NCBI GenBank assembly: GCA_002323245.1
Contig: DCPU01000018.1
Coordinates: 124,001-188,000, forward strand
Source of the DNA: Mariprofundus sp. UBA1536
Lineage (GTDB): Bacteria > Pseudomonadota > Zetaproteobacteria > Mariprofundales > Mariprofundaceae
DNA length: 64,000 nucleotides
Direction: 5' to 3'
Below, one piece after another: positions 8,290-18,165 of the stretch. The position numbers and the translations under genes were made by a program. The notes under the pieces are model-generated. The model saw only the letters and a list, made by a program, of their open reading frames with translations, was not told the origin of the DNA and did no database searches. Position 1 is the stretch's first letter. Each line of letters starts with the position of its first letter.

Positions 8290-10986
8290 TCAAGGCTTAA
8301 GCCGCTTGGCAATAGCTTTAGATAGCGCATCAAAGCGGAAGGGTTTGTTGATCATATCGCAGTACAAATCATCAATAATGGATTGCTCTTGAAAGCTTTG
8401 GCTATCGTAACCAGAAGCTAGAATCACAGGTAGCGTCGGCGCGGTTTGGCGCACATATTTAAGCAGCTCATCGCCGCCCATATTGGGCATCACCACGTCG
8501 CTGAGGATAAGGCAAATCGAGTCGCTATGCTGGTCGAATAGGGCTTTGGCTTCTTGGCCATCTTCGGCGGTAAGCACCTCATAACCAAGCAGTTGTAAAA
8601 CCTCGCAAGTGGACTGCCGCAACATTTCTTCATCATCCACCAGCAGCACAAGCTCGCCACCACCTTGAATGGTTTCTTGTTTTTCATTGCCGCTGCCTTC
8701 CACTTTACTTATTTCAATCAACGGGAAATACAGGTGAAAGCTGGTGCCTTGCCCCACAACACTTTCAACCTCAATGCAGCCATGGTGCGTTTGCATGGAG
8801 CCATCAATCATCGCCAGACCAAGACCTGTGCCTTTGCCAACTTCTTTAGTGGTGAAAAACGGCTCAAAAATACTATGCAGCATAGCGTCATCTATGCCCG
8901 CCCCATTATCGCGGATGGTGATGCGCGCGAATTGGTTTTGCGTTAACTGGGGATGGCGGAAGTGGAAGGCGTTTGATGCATGATAAGATTGAATTTCAAA
9001 AGCGATTTGCGGTTGTCTTACAGCATCTAATGCATCCACTGCATTGTTGAGAAGGTTCATTAAAATTTGCTGCACTTGCGTAGCATCACCCAAAATAGGT
9101 AGCGGTGTATCGCAAATGCTGGAATGAAAGTGAATGTTTTCAGGTACCAAAGTTTTGCTTAAAGCCAAGTTGTGCGTGATAAAATCATTGAGTACAAATG
9201 GCTTCATGTGCACTGTGCCTTTACGGGCATAGGTGAGCAATTGTTGCACCATATCGGCGGCTCTGCTGCTGAGGCTTTGGATATCATCCAAGCGTGCTGT
9301 CACTGATGCTGGGTTGTTGATGTTGTTGTGAGCCACAAAAATACTTCCCTGAATCGCAGCCAAGATATTATTAAAATCATGGGCAATGCCGCCCACCAAT
9401 TTACCAATGGCTTCCATCTTTTGCGATTGGCGCAGCTGTTCTTCGAGCTGACGTTGTTCACTGACGTCTTCAATCATGGCCAACACGCAGGGCTCATTGT
9501 TTGGGCCAATCATGGGCGAAGAAGAAATGTGCAGGGTGCGCGCCTGCCCCGATTTGTTGACGATATGAAAATCTTTGCCGCGGTTAATTTGACCTTGTAA
9601 CACAGACATCATGATAGTTTTGGCCAATTGACGCTCTTTTTCATCCTTATACATAAGATTCAACCAGCCGGAACTGTTGATTTCGTCTATAGAATAACCA
9701 GTTATTTCCCTCATGCGGCGATTCCACACTGTAAATTCGGCAAAATTGGCCTGGCCGCTTAAATGCCAAAGCGCCATGCCTTCAGCAGCATGCTCCATCA
9801 GTTGCTGGCTAAAATTCAGGGCATGTTGCAGCGCGTGCTCACTTTTTTTTCGGCTGGTGATGTCGCGCATCATGCCTTCAACCCCTAAAATTTGGCCATG
9901 CTCGGAATAAATGAAATGCGAATGGGTGGACACCCAAACACCATCGCCATCACCCAGACGTATTTCCGCTTCATAATCTTCCACTGCGCCGCCATTGCGC
10001 ATTAAAGCAGCAAGAAAAGCATCGCGGCCACCTGGCTGGGCATACAAATTTGCAAGGGGTTGACCAATATATGCCTCGCGTTTGGCTTTGAATAAGCGCT
10101 CGCCAGACGGTGAGACATCGACAAGATTGCCGTTGGCATCAGCGCGGTAGTACACATCTTGTAAGTTGACAAAAATATTACGCAATTGTGCTTCTGATTG
10201 CATGAGCGCTGTTTGGCTTTGGGCAAGTTCAGCTTCTGATTTCTTGCGGGCGCTGATATCGCGGGCAAAGGCGACATTGTAGGCCAAGGCCCCAAATTCT
10301 ACGAAGTTGACCGATAGCTCCACAGGAACGGCATGGCCATCTTTGTGGATGTGTTCGGTATTGATATGCATTTGTAGGTTTTTTCGCAGTTTTCGCCAGT
10401 GGTTTTGCCAACCCGCTGGCGTGACCGTTTGATCGATATCAAAGACGGACATTTGCAGTAATTCTTCTTCAGTATAACCGAGCATGGCGCACATGCTTTG
10501 ATTGCAATATTGGAATTGCCCAGCCTCATCGATCCAGATAATGGCGTCAGGGGCGTGGTTGAGCACATGCCGAGAAAGGGCTAAGGATTGAGCATTGCTT
10601 TTGCTCTGGGTGATATCTTCATATATACCCAAAATGCCAGTGACATGCCCTGCATGGTCGCGCAGCGGCACTTTGCTGGTGCGCAAGTAAATGGTGGCAC
10701 CATTGGGGGTGGTTTGGGGTTCTTCAATATTAAGCTTGGACTTGCCACTATCAATCACGGTTTGGTCGTCAGCGCGATATAGATTGGCCTCTGCTTTCCA
10801 ACCCATGTCGAAATCGGTTTTACCGATGATGTCGTTTGGTGAAGCAAAGCCAGCATCTTCAGCAAAAAGTTGGTTGCAGCCCAAATAGGTGAGGTTTTTA
10901 TCTTTCCAAAATACACGGGTAGGCACACCTTCGACGATATGTTGCAATAAATCGTATTCAACAAGTTGGTCGATGATTTCTTTCAT
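8290..10986 (-). CDS. Cytosolic hybrid histidine kinase with four PAS domains
   Basis: An 898-residue soluble kinase with no membrane segment. Four PAS/PAC repeats lie at about 13-125, 135-255, 260-390 and 390-510. Then come a HisKA domain with the phosphoacceptor in GGIAHDFNNIL, an HATPase domain (NNAVDAL N-box, GTGLGLAM G-box), and a C-terminal receiver with the LLVDDEE acidic pocket and phosphoacceptor Asp in LILSDVVMPNMGG. No output domain is present, so the signal probably leaves by phosphotransfer to another regulator. It converges with the GGDEF-EAL gene and diverges from a second hybrid kinase that shares the same C-terminal layout, suggesting related roles. Confidence 0.9.
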   Translation of the reverse strand: MKEIIDQLVEYDLLQHIVEGVPTRVFWKDKNLTYLGCNQLFAEDAGFASPNDIIGKTDFDMGWKAEANLYRADDQTVIDSGKSKLNIEEPQTTPNGATIYLRTSKVPLRDHAGHVTGILGIYEDITQSKSNAQSLALSRHVLNHAPDAIIWIDEAGQFQYCNQSMCAMLGYTEEELLQMSVFDIDQTVTPAGWQNHWRKLRKNLQMHINTEHIHKDGHAVPVELSVNFVEFGALAYNVAFARDISARKKSEAELAQSQTALMQSEAQLRNIFVNLQDVYYRADANGNLVDVSPSGERLFKAKREAYIGQPLANLYAQPGGRDAFLAALMRNGGAVEDYEAEIRLGDGDGVWVSTHSHFIYSEHGQILGVEGMMRDITSRKKSEHALQHALNFSQQLMEHAAEGMALWHLSGQANFAEFTVWNRRMREITGYSIDEINSSGWLNLMYKDEKERQLAKTIMMSVLQGQINRGKDFHIVNKSGQARTLHISSSPMIGPNNEPCVLAMIEDVSEQRQLEEQLRQSQKMEAIGKLVGGIAHDFNNILAAIQGSIFVAHNNINNPASVTARLDDIQSLSSRAADMVQQLLTYARKGTVHMKPFVLNDFITHNLALSKTLVPENIHFHSSICDTPLPILGDATQVQQILMNLLNNAVDALDAVRQPQIAFEIQSYHASNAFHFRHPQLTQNQFARITIRDNGAGIDDAMLHSIFEPFFTTKEVGKGTGLGLAMIDGSMQTHHGCIEVESVVGQGTSFHLYFPLIEISKVEGSGNEKQETIQGGGELVLLVDDEEMLRQSTCEVLQLLGYEVLTAEDGQEAKALFDQHSDSICLILSDVVMPNMGGDELLKYVRQTAPTLPVILASGYDSQSFQEQSIIDDLYCDMINKPFRFDALSKAIAKRLKP

Positions 10987-11199
10987 ACAGGCTTACTCCT
11001 AACAACAAAAGGGGTGGGTGACTGAAGGTAGTTAACCATAACCACTTAACAATAACTGTGCCAACAGTAGCTGTATCTTTACCTTCAAATTTGTATCGGG
11101 TGCTTTTACGCTTCACGCGCTAGGGTTTGGCAAAATAGGCATCATACTTGCTTTGGTTTTGTTATGAGGTTTGGTTCACATCTGCAAAGGGAGAGGTAC

Positions 11200-13893
11200 A
11201 TGGCAAAAGAAGCTGCATCGAACACTTTATCACATGCAGACACTGATGCCCTGAAAATTCGCGCAGCGCAAGTGACCATTCTTTATAAACAAGCTGCCAC
11301 AGCCTCATTCACGAGTATTGTTGTGGCCTGCTTGCTGGCAGTGATGCAGTGGCATGTCATTGCTCAGGATACCATCATCATTTGGCTGGCGTTGATGTTT
11401 GTCGCCACAAGCGTTCGCTTTATAAGTTTTGCGCTTTTTTTCAAAGTAAAACCTGACGTTTATAAGATTCATGTTTGGGAAAAAGCACAATTTTTTATCA
11501 CTGTCTTAGCTGGTTCAGCATGGGGCTCGGCGGGCGTGCTGATGTTTCCCCAGGCATCCTTTGAATACCAAGCAGGTACACTGGTTGTGCTCACAGGTAT
11601 GGCCGCCGGGGCAGTGACGACATTATCGGCACTGCGCAAGCCCGTGGCCACTTTTCTTCTGCTGGTATTGGTGCCGATGACGGCCAATTTTTTTCTCACA
11701 GGCTCTGATACAGCATTTTTGATTGGCATTTTACTTTTGATGTATATCACTTTCTTGATGATTTCGGCTAATCAGAGCTACAGCATCAACTTAGAAAATA
11801 TTTCGATGCGTATTCGCAGTGACGCCAGTAAGCAGAAATTAAGAATCTCCGAGCAATTTTCAAAGGAAACAAACGCTATTCTAGAAATGATGGCCAAAGG
11901 TGAGGGGGCCAGGCGCATTTATGATGCGATTACCAGTCTTTATGAATCACGCCACGGTGGTATACGCTGCTCTTTACTGGAATTAAGGGGAAATCAGTTG
12001 CTTCACGGCAGCGCACCCAGCATGCCAGAGCAATACTGTAAGGATTTGAATGGCTTGATCATTGGACCTGATGTGGGCTCTTGTGGAACGGCAGTCTTTA
12101 CTGGGAAAATGGTGTTGGTTGAAGATGTTGCCACCGACCCTAAATGGGCGACGGTTAAAGACGTAGTTCTTGGTTATGGTATTCGAAGTGCCTGGTCGAA
12201 GCCTGTTCTGGATAGCTCTGGCAAGGTGCTTGGCTCATTTTGTATGTATGGTGAAGCGCCAGGCTTGCCCAATGAAGAGCAATTGGCCGATATGGAATCA
12301 GCAGCGCATTTGGCCAGTATAGTATTGGAACGCGAGCAGCGAGATGTTTCTCTGCGCAAGTTTTCACGCGCCATTGAGCAAGCGGGTGAAGCTATTTTAA
12401 TCACCGATGTCAGAGGAATGATTGAATATATCAATCCTGCATTTACCAAACTCTCGGGCTATACCGAAGAAGATTTACTGGGGAAAACGCCACGTGAACT
12501 TAAGAGTGGCTTTCAAAGTGAAGCTTATTACCAAGAGCTTTGGGGTACGATTACATCAGGTAAGGTCTGGACAGGAAGCATTATTGATCGGCGTAAAGAT
12601 GGCTCAAGCTATCCGGCTATGATGTCCATTGCGCCAATCTTGAATGATCAAGGTGAGATTACGAACTTTGTGAGCATTCAGCAGGACATGACAGAGCATC
12701 AGGCTTTGGAGAATCAATTTCGCCAAGCGCAGAAAATGGAAGCATTGGGCACGTTGGTGGGCGGTATTGCCCATGATTTTAATAATATCTTGGCCGGCAT
12801 GACGGGTAATTTGTATTTGGCGAAGAAAAACACTGAAGACAGGCCAGATGTGCAACGTAAGCTGAGTAATGTGGAAGACTTATCCTTTCGAGCAGCTGAT
12901 TTGATTCAACAGCTGCTCACCTTTGCTCTCCGCGATATGGTGACTATGAAACCACTGCCCTTGGCGACTTTTATCAAAGAGCCACTTAAATTGATGCGCA
13001 CCACCATCCCTGAAAATATCAAACTGCGCCGTGATGTGTGCACCGATTCGTTGCTGATTAATGGCGATGCCACACAGCTGCAACAAGCCCTGATTAATTT
13101 GGTAAATAATGCCCGTGATGCACTGGAGGGTATTGATAACCCAACCATTACTGTGCGGTTGAATACGGTGGAGGTAGATAGTAAATTCTTGGAAAATCAC
13201 CCCTATTTTCTTAAAGGTGTGTATGCCCACTTACAAGTGCAGGACAATGGCTGCGGCATTCCTAGCGAACATTTGGATCATTTGTTTGAACCATTTTTTA
13301 CCACCAAAGAGCAAGGTAAAGGCACAGGGCTCGGCCTTGCTATGGTGTTTGGCGCTATCAAAACACATCAAGGTTATATTGAAGTGGAAAGTAAGGAAGG
13401 CGAGGGCTCTGCATTTCATCTCTACATTCCGTTGCTTGACCAGGCGTTCCAACCTGCTGCATCCAAGGCAGAGATGCCTATCGTTAATGGAAATGGTGAA
13501 GTGGTATTGTTGGTTGATGATGAGGCGCATATTCGTGCTACAGGCAAAGAGGTGCTGGAGTCTTTGGGGTATGAAGTGTTGCTGGCTAAAGATGGCCAGG
13601 AAGCTGTCGATATCTATAGCAAATCGTTTAAGCGCATTAAAGTAGTGGTGATGGATGTGGTGATGCCTAAGCTTGGTGGCGTTGAAGCGGCGCATCAAAT
13701 CATGGCGCTTAACCCGAATGTTAAAGTCATTTTTGCATCAGGATACGACATTGAAGAGGCTTTGCCTGAAAATGTTTTATCGTCAGAGGTTCCCGTGTTG
13801 GCCAAGCCTTATGATGTGAAGCTGTTAAGCAAAGAAATTGCATCTGCAATTTCTGCAGCCGAGAAAGAGGTGGTGACCAACTGGTCGATTTAA
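11200..13893 (+). CDS. Membrane hybrid histidine kinase with MASE-like, GAF and PAS sensors
   Basis: An 897-residue kinase. The N-terminal 200 residues contain about six hydrophobic helices (MASE-like sensor), followed by a GAF domain (about 225-390), one PAS domain (about 395-515), HisKA with GGIAHDFNNIL, HATPase (NNARDAL, GTGLGLAM) and a receiver with LLVDDEA and the acceptor Asp in VVMDVVMPKLGG. I chose the ATG at 11200 because GGGAGAGG stands just upstream; an earlier in-frame ATG at 11164 has no such site. Its kinase and receiver halves closely resemble those of the neighbouring divergent kinase, so the pair may have arisen by duplication with exchange of sensor modules (inference). Confidence 0.88.
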   Translation: MAKEAASNTLSHADTDALKIRAAQVTILYKQAATASFTSIVVACLLAVMQWHVIAQDTIIIWLALMFVATSVRFISFALFFKVKPDVYKIHVWEKAQFFITVLAGSAWGSAGVLMFPQASFEYQAGTLVVLTGMAAGAVTTLSALRKPVATFLLLVLVPMTANFFLTGSDTAFLIGILLLMYITFLMISANQSYSINLENISMRIRSDASKQKLRISEQFSKETNAILEMMAKGEGARRIYDAITSLYESRHGGIRCSLLELRGNQLLHGSAPSMPEQYCKDLNGLIIGPDVGSCGTAVFTGKMVLVEDVATDPKWATVKDVVLGYGIRSAWSKPVLDSSGKVLGSFCMYGEAPGLPNEEQLADMESAAHLASIVLEREQRDVSLRKFSRAIEQAGEAILITDVRGMIEYINPAFTKLSGYTEEDLLGKTPRELKSGFQSEAYYQELWGTITSGKVWTGSIIDRRKDGSSYPAMMSIAPILNDQGEITNFVSIQQDMTEHQALENQFRQAQKMEALGTLVGGIAHDFNNILAGMTGNLYLAKKNTEDRPDVQRKLSNVEDLSFRAADLIQQLLTFALRDMVTMKPLPLATFIKEPLKLMRTTIPENIKLRRDVCTDSLLINGDATQLQQALINLVNNARDALEGIDNPTITVRLNTVEVDSKFLENHPYFLKGVYAHLQVQDNGCGIPSEHLDHLFEPFFTTKEQGKGTGLGLAMVFGAIKTHQGYIEVESKEGEGSAFHLYIPLLDQAFQPAASKAEMPIVNGNGEVVLLVDDEAHIRATGKEVLESLGYEVLLAKDGQEAVDIYSKSFKRIKVVVMDVVMPKLGGVEAAHQIMALNPNVKVIFASGYDIEEALPENVLSSEVPVLAKPYDVKLLSKEIASAISAAEKEVVTNWSI

Positions 13894-14063
13894 AGCATAC
13901 AAATAGCTGTCAAATCCCGGTCAATAAAAAAAAATATTAGCCCTCAATCATCTTGGTGTAGTATCGCCCATCTTTAGCAGCCTAAGCTGCATCGAAAATC
14001 ATTCTTCTGCCGTGCTTGGTGACCAAGCCGCATCGTGATGGCAGCACAATTTGGGATTTAGCT

Positions 14064-15989
14064 ATGGAATCAGGTAAATGGACAACCAAGAAAGCAGCGG
14101 AACTCTACCAAACCGAAGGGTGGGGCAATGGTTTTTTCGGCATCAATAAAAAAGGCAATATGGTCGCTATCCCCGATGGCGAGCATGAAATCGATTTAAA
14201 AGAGCTTTGCGATGATCTTGAAAAGAAAGATTTGTATGCGCCTTTGCTGCTGCGCTTTTCTGATATGCTCCGTCAGCGCATGAGTCAGATTTATGCCCGC
14301 TTTCAAATTGCCCGTGAAGAATCCGAATATCAGGGCAAATACTTTGGCGTTTATCCCATCAAGGTGAACCAACAGCGCCAAGTGGTGGAAGAAATTGTGG
14401 AATTTGGTTCCGAATTTAATTGGGGCTTAGAAGCTGGCTCCAAGCCTGAATTGCATGCCACACTGGCCATGCTTGAAGATGTGGAAGGGTTGATTGTTTG
14501 CAACGGATACAAAGACCGTGAGTTTATCGAACTTGCCATGATTGGTCGCAAAATGGGCAAGCAAGTGTTTATCGTGGTCGAAAAACCCAATGAGCTGGAC
14601 ATGATTCTGGATGCTTCCAAACGTTTTGGTGTGGATCCGCTGATTGGTCTGCGCTGCAAGCTGGCAGCCACTAGCCACGGCCTTTGGGAAGATTCTGGCG
14701 GGGATAATTCTAAATTTGGTTTGGCTCCATCCGAGCTGATGGATGTAGTGAACAAGCTTAAAAATGCAAATATGCTTCATTGCCTGCGCTTGCTGCATTT
14801 TCATATTGGCTCGCAAGTGCCACAAATTCGCCGCATCAAACAAGCCATGCAGGAAGCGGCCAGATTTTACGTGGAAATGCGTAAATTGGGTGCGCCCATT
14901 GAATTTATGGATGTGGGTGGTGGTTTGGGTGTGAACTATGATGGTTCGATTTCATCGAATCACTCATCGGTGGATTATTCTTTGCAAGAATATGCCAATG
15001 ACATTGTTTGGACGCTCAAAGGCGTGTGTGACGATGAAGAAATGCCGCACCCGAATATCATTTCTGAATCGGGTCGGGCATTGGTGGCGCATCATGCGGT
15101 GCTCATTATCGATGTGCTTGGCGTGTCCAAACGCAGCACAGGCACTGCGCTGAATGAACCCCACGAAGATGCGCCCATGCAATTGCGCCAATTGTGGATG
15201 ACGCTGGAAGATTTGGATGAGATTAATCCCCGCGAAGCTTTGCATGATGTGGTCTCGCTGCGTGAAGATGTAAACAAACTCTTCACCCTTGGCCATTGCA
15301 CCCTGCTTGAGCGCTCACAAGCCGATGAGTTTTATTGGTATATTCTTGGTCTGCTCATGAAAAAGATTGGTAAAGATGATTTGAATCAAATGATTCCAGG
15401 CATTCATAAACAATTGGCCGATCGCTATTTCTGCAATTTTTCCTTGTTTCAATCGCTGCCCGATTCTTGGGCTATTGATCAGGTGTTTCCAGTGGTGCCG
15501 ATTCATCGCTTGGATGAAGCTCCAACACGTGATGCGATTTTGGTGGATATCACATGTGATTCAGATGGTAAAATTCAGCAGTTTCCAACCTCAGAAGGGG
15601 TGATGGATACGCTTCCATTGCATGAACTCAAAGTTGGTGAAGATTATTTGATAGGCATTTTTCTCACGGGTGCTTACCAGGAAATTCTGGGGGATTTGCA
15701 TAATCTTTTTGGTGATACCCATGCCATACATGTGCGCATGGATGGCGACGGATATGAGCTTGAGCAAGTGGTGGAGGGTGAATCGGTTGCTGAAGTGCTC
15801 GATTATGTACAGTTCCATGAAAAAGTGTTGATAGACCGTATGCGCAGGCAGCTCTCAGAAGCCAAAGCCACAGGCAGAATCAGCGCGAAGGAATATACCA
15901 CCTTCCTTAATTACTACCGTGAGGGTCTTAAAGGATATACTTACTTAGAAGAGCATCCTGCCATGGAGATTGGCAGCATCGATAAATAA
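14064..15989 (+). CDS. speA: Biosynthetic arginine decarboxylase
   Basis: A 641-residue pyridoxal-phosphate enzyme of the alanine-racemase fold, close in length to E. coli SpeA (658). It converts arginine to agmatine. Visible signatures are the PLP lysine in YPIKVNQ, HFHIGSQ, the glycine-rich DVGGGLGVNYDG phosphate loop, and the C-terminal TCDSDGKI motif. The ATG at 14064 fits the conserved family N-terminus; a TTG at 14016 is also in frame but less likely. It is the first enzyme of a polyamine block that includes speB, a carboxyspermidine dehydrogenase and nspC. Its stop nearly abuts the convergent EamA gene. Confidence 0.93.
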   Translation: MESGKWTTKKAAELYQTEGWGNGFFGINKKGNMVAIPDGEHEIDLKELCDDLEKKDLYAPLLLRFSDMLRQRMSQIYARFQIAREESEYQGKYFGVYPIKVNQQRQVVEEIVEFGSEFNWGLEAGSKPELHATLAMLEDVEGLIVCNGYKDREFIELAMIGRKMGKQVFIVVEKPNELDMILDASKRFGVDPLIGLRCKLAATSHGLWEDSGGDNSKFGLAPSELMDVVNKLKNANMLHCLRLLHFHIGSQVPQIRRIKQAMQEAARFYVEMRKLGAPIEFMDVGGGLGVNYDGSISSNHSSVDYSLQEYANDIVWTLKGVCDDEEMPHPNIISESGRALVAHHAVLIIDVLGVSKRSTGTALNEPHEDAPMQLRQLWMTLEDLDEINPREALHDVVSLREDVNKLFTLGHCTLLERSQADEFYWYILGLLMKKIGKDDLNQMIPGIHKQLADRYFCNFSLFQSLPDSWAIDQVFPVVPIHRLDEAPTRDAILVDITCDSDGKIQQFPTSEGVMDTLPLHELKVGEDYLIGIFLTGAYQEILGDLHNLFGDTHAIHVRMDGDGYELEQVVEGESVAEVLDYVQFHEKVLIDRMRRQLSEAKATGRISAKEYTTFLNYYREGLKGYTYLEEHPAMEIGSIDK

Positions 15990-15990
15990 A

Positions 15991-16932
15991 TCAGGTTTTG
16001 GTATTGGGCTGGCTATCCGATTCAGCACTGATAATAGGCACAGTGCTTGGTGGTTGCGGCGCAGGAATCGAGCGCTCGCGCGCCACAACGATGCCAGCGA
16101 TGGAGATACAGACAATGCCGATAAAACCAACAAGGTCGGTGAGTTCATCCCATAAGATATAACCAAAGAAACCAGCAAATATAAGGCTTGAGTAACCCAA
16201 AGGTGATACTTGCGTCACTGGAGCGCGCTGATAAGCCCAAGTCAGCGAGAGCTGACCCAAACTACCACAGCAACCCACCAAAAGCAGCCAAAGCCAAGCC
16301 ATAGGTTGCGGCCATTCAAAAAACCAAAACATGGGCACGGCAGTAACGATGGATGAAATGAGGGCAAACCAGACCACAATACTGATGGGATCATCGGTGC
16401 TGGTCAGGCGTTTCACCGTGGTTAAGGCCATACCCGCCAATGCGCCTGAGCAAAGACCAGACAAACCAGCTACGGAAAATAAGTCTGAACTGGGGCGAAA
16501 CAACAAAGCTAATCCGAGTAAACTTAAACCCAATGCGACACGGCGATGCAGTGTCCAATTCTCTTTGAGCCAGACCACTGCAAATAGGGCGATGAAAATC
16601 GGTGAGGTGTAGTTGAGCAATAAAGCATCAGCAACATGCAGGTTGTCCAAGGCATAAAAATAACAGTAGGTGGCAAGGATGCCGCCGCCTGCGCGCAACA
16701 CATGTAAAGGAAAATGATTGGTTTTCAGCGAAGTATGATTGCGCATGACCAAGGGAAGTAACACCAACAGGGCAATAAAGTTGCGGAAAAATACCACCTC
16801 AGATAAAGGCAAGCTTTGGCTGGCCAATCGCACACCCACAGCCATGCCAGCAAAACTTAATGCTGAAACCAAGGCAAAACCCACCCATGCAGCATTACTA
16901 TTGCTGGCGCTTGTTAAGGTATGTTGGCTCAT
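15991..16932 (-). CDS. EamA-family (DMT superfamily) transporter
   Basis: A 313-residue membrane protein with about ten helices arranged as two EamA repeats, the usual layout of drug/metabolite transporters. The ATG overlaps the nspC stop (ATGA on the minus strand), so it should be translated together with carboxynorspermidine decarboxylase. EamA members export amino acids, amines and nucleosides; the substrate cannot be read from sequence. Its place at the end of a spermidine operon makes polyamine or precursor transport a reasonable hypothesis, no more. Confidence 0.85.
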   Translation of the reverse strand: MSQHTLTSASNSNAAWVGFALVSALSFAGMAVGVRLASQSLPLSEVVFFRNFIALLVLLPLVMRNHTSLKTNHFPLHVLRAGGGILATYCYFYALDNLHVADALLLNYTSPIFIALFAVVWLKENWTLHRRVALGLSLLGLALLFRPSSDLFSVAGLSGLCSGALAGMALTTVKRLTSTDDPISIVVWFALISSIVTAVPMFWFFEWPQPMAWLWLLLVGCCGSLGQLSLTWAYQRAPVTQVSPLGYSSLIFAGFFGYILWDELTDLVGFIGIVCISIAGIVVARERSIPAPQPPSTVPIISAESDSQPNTKT

Positions 16933-18062
16933 GAAAGGCGGTTGCGGAAGTCTTGGTAAGTAAAGCGGCGAATCAATTCAAAGCTTTGGTCGGTGTGCCA
17001 AATGCCGATATCAGGATGGCGCACGCCATTAAACATGGTGGTTTTAACCATAGTGTAATGCATCATATCTTCAAAGGTGAGCTTTGAGCCCACTTTGAGC
17101 TTCTCATCAAAGCTGTAAGTATCGATCACATCACCTGCAAGGCATGAGGTGCCGCCCAAGCGATAGGTAAAAGCTTTTTCATCGGCTAAACCTGCGCCAG
17201 TGATGGTGGGGCGATAGGGCATTTCCAATACATCGGGCATATGCGCAGTGGCGGAAATATCAAGAATGACCACAGGCAAAGTATCGGTGGGCACAATATC
17301 AAGCACCGAAGTTACCAATACGCCAGTTTGCCATGCGATGGCGCCACCTGGTTCAAAATACACTTTCACGCCCCATTTTTTGCGGAAGGTTTTCACGCGC
17401 GCAATCAAAGCATCCACATCGTAATCGGCATGGGTCATCAAATGGCCGCCGCCAAAATTCACCCATTTAAGCTGCGGAATATATGCTGCAAATTTTTCTT
17501 CAAAAGCATCGATAAGGGTAATGGAAGATGATGCTAAATTTTCGCACAAAGCATGGGCATGTAAGCCTTCAATGCCTTGCAAATCGGTGGGGGTTAAATG
17601 CTCAGGGCGAATGCCCAAACGCGAGCCTGCAAAGCAGGGGTTATACAAGTCGGTCGCCACTTCAGCGATGCCAGGGTTCACCCGTAAACCACAGGATACG
17701 CCAGATGCCAAAGCGCGTTCACTAAACTTATGCCATTGGGCCGTAGAGTTAAACACCATGTGGTCGGCCATGCTGGTGATGTCGTCAAACTCATCATCGC
17801 GGTAAGCGGCAGCATAAATATGATTTTCGCCTTGAAATTTTTCATGCGACAATTGCAGTTCATACAGGGAGCTGGCTGTGCAACCTGGTAAATATTCCTT
17901 GATCAGCGGAAACATCGACCACATAGCAAAACCTTTAAGCGCCAAAATAATGGTGCAATCAGCTTCGTCCTGCACACGTTTGAGCACGCTTAAATTTTTA
18001 ATCAGCTTGTCTTCTTCTAGCAAATAACAAGGTGATGGCACTTTGGAAATATCAAACGTCAT
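16929..18062 (-). CDS. nspC: Carboxynorspermidine/carboxyspermidine decarboxylase
   Basis: A 377-residue PLP-dependent decarboxylase of the alanine-racemase fold. It removes CO2 from carboxyspermidine or carboxynorspermidine to give spermidine or norspermidine. Recognised by the N-terminal SPCYLLEE segment, the likely PLP lysine in ILALKGFAMWSMFPL, the NFGGGH and FEPGGAI motifs, and the conserved SCLAGDVIDTY segment near the C-terminus. The dehydrogenase that makes its substrate lies 103 bases upstream on the same strand. Its ribosome-binding site (AAAAAAGG) abuts a short dispersed repeat. Which polyamine is made depends on whether putrescine or diaminopropane is available; the speA-speB neighbours favour putrescine and hence spermidine. 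Confidence 0.92.
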   Translation of the reverse strand: MTFDISKVPSPCYLLEEDKLIKNLSVLKRVQDEADCTIILALKGFAMWSMFPLIKEYLPGCTASSLYELQLSHEKFQGENHIYAAAYRDDEFDDITSMADHMVFNSTAQWHKFSERALASGVSCGLRVNPGIAEVATDLYNPCFAGSRLGIRPEHLTPTDLQGIEGLHAHALCENLASSSITLIDAFEEKFAAYIPQLKWVNFGGGHLMTHADYDVDALIARVKTFRKKWGVKVYFEPGGAIAWQTGVLVTSVLDIVPTDTLPVVILDISATAHMPDVLEMPYRPTITGAGLADEKAFTYRLGGTSCLAGDVIDTYSFDEKLKVGSKLTFEDMMHYTMVKTTMFNGVRHPDIGIWHTDQSFELIRRFTYQDFRNRLS

Positions 18063-18071
18063 TTGGTTAGC

Positions 18072-18109
18072 CTTTTTTGAACCGCAAAGTAGGCAAAGTT
18101 ATGCGAAGT
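18072..18109 (-). repeat. Short dispersed intergenic repeat, copy 1
   Basis: Read on the minus strand this stretch closely matches 24757-24797 on the plus strand, with the shared core ACTTTGC-TACT-TGCGGTT followed by an A-rich run. A partial copy in the opposite orientation (TTGTCTCTGCGGTAAA) lies at 18145-18160, so the gap between nspC and the dehydrogenase gene holds an inverted pair. Comparable accounts of short CTCTGCGG-type intergenic repeats exist for several proteobacteria, but no function can be assigned here. Confidence 0.55.
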
Positions 18110-18165
18110 ATGTGATGATAAATCCTCATGACTGCTGTGCTCTTTTGTCTCTGCGGTAAATCCCA

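Noticed and set aside
8280..8291. Perfect 12-base palindrome GATCTGCAGATC between two convergent genes
   Set aside because: Overlaps the kinase stop codon, has no T run and no second copy in the window; most likely chance.
11127..11152. Possible sigma-54 promoter (TTGGCA ... TTGC) before the second hybrid kinase
   Set aside because: The GG to GC spacing is 19 bases where 10 is required.
13231..13698. Open frame of about 155 codons antisense to the hybrid kinase
   Set aside because: It lies wholly over the HATPase and receiver domains, whose motifs are intact on the plus strand.
13978..13991. Small hairpin GCAGC-CTAA-GCTGC upstream of speA
   Set aside because: Five base pairs only, with no T run or known regulator pattern.
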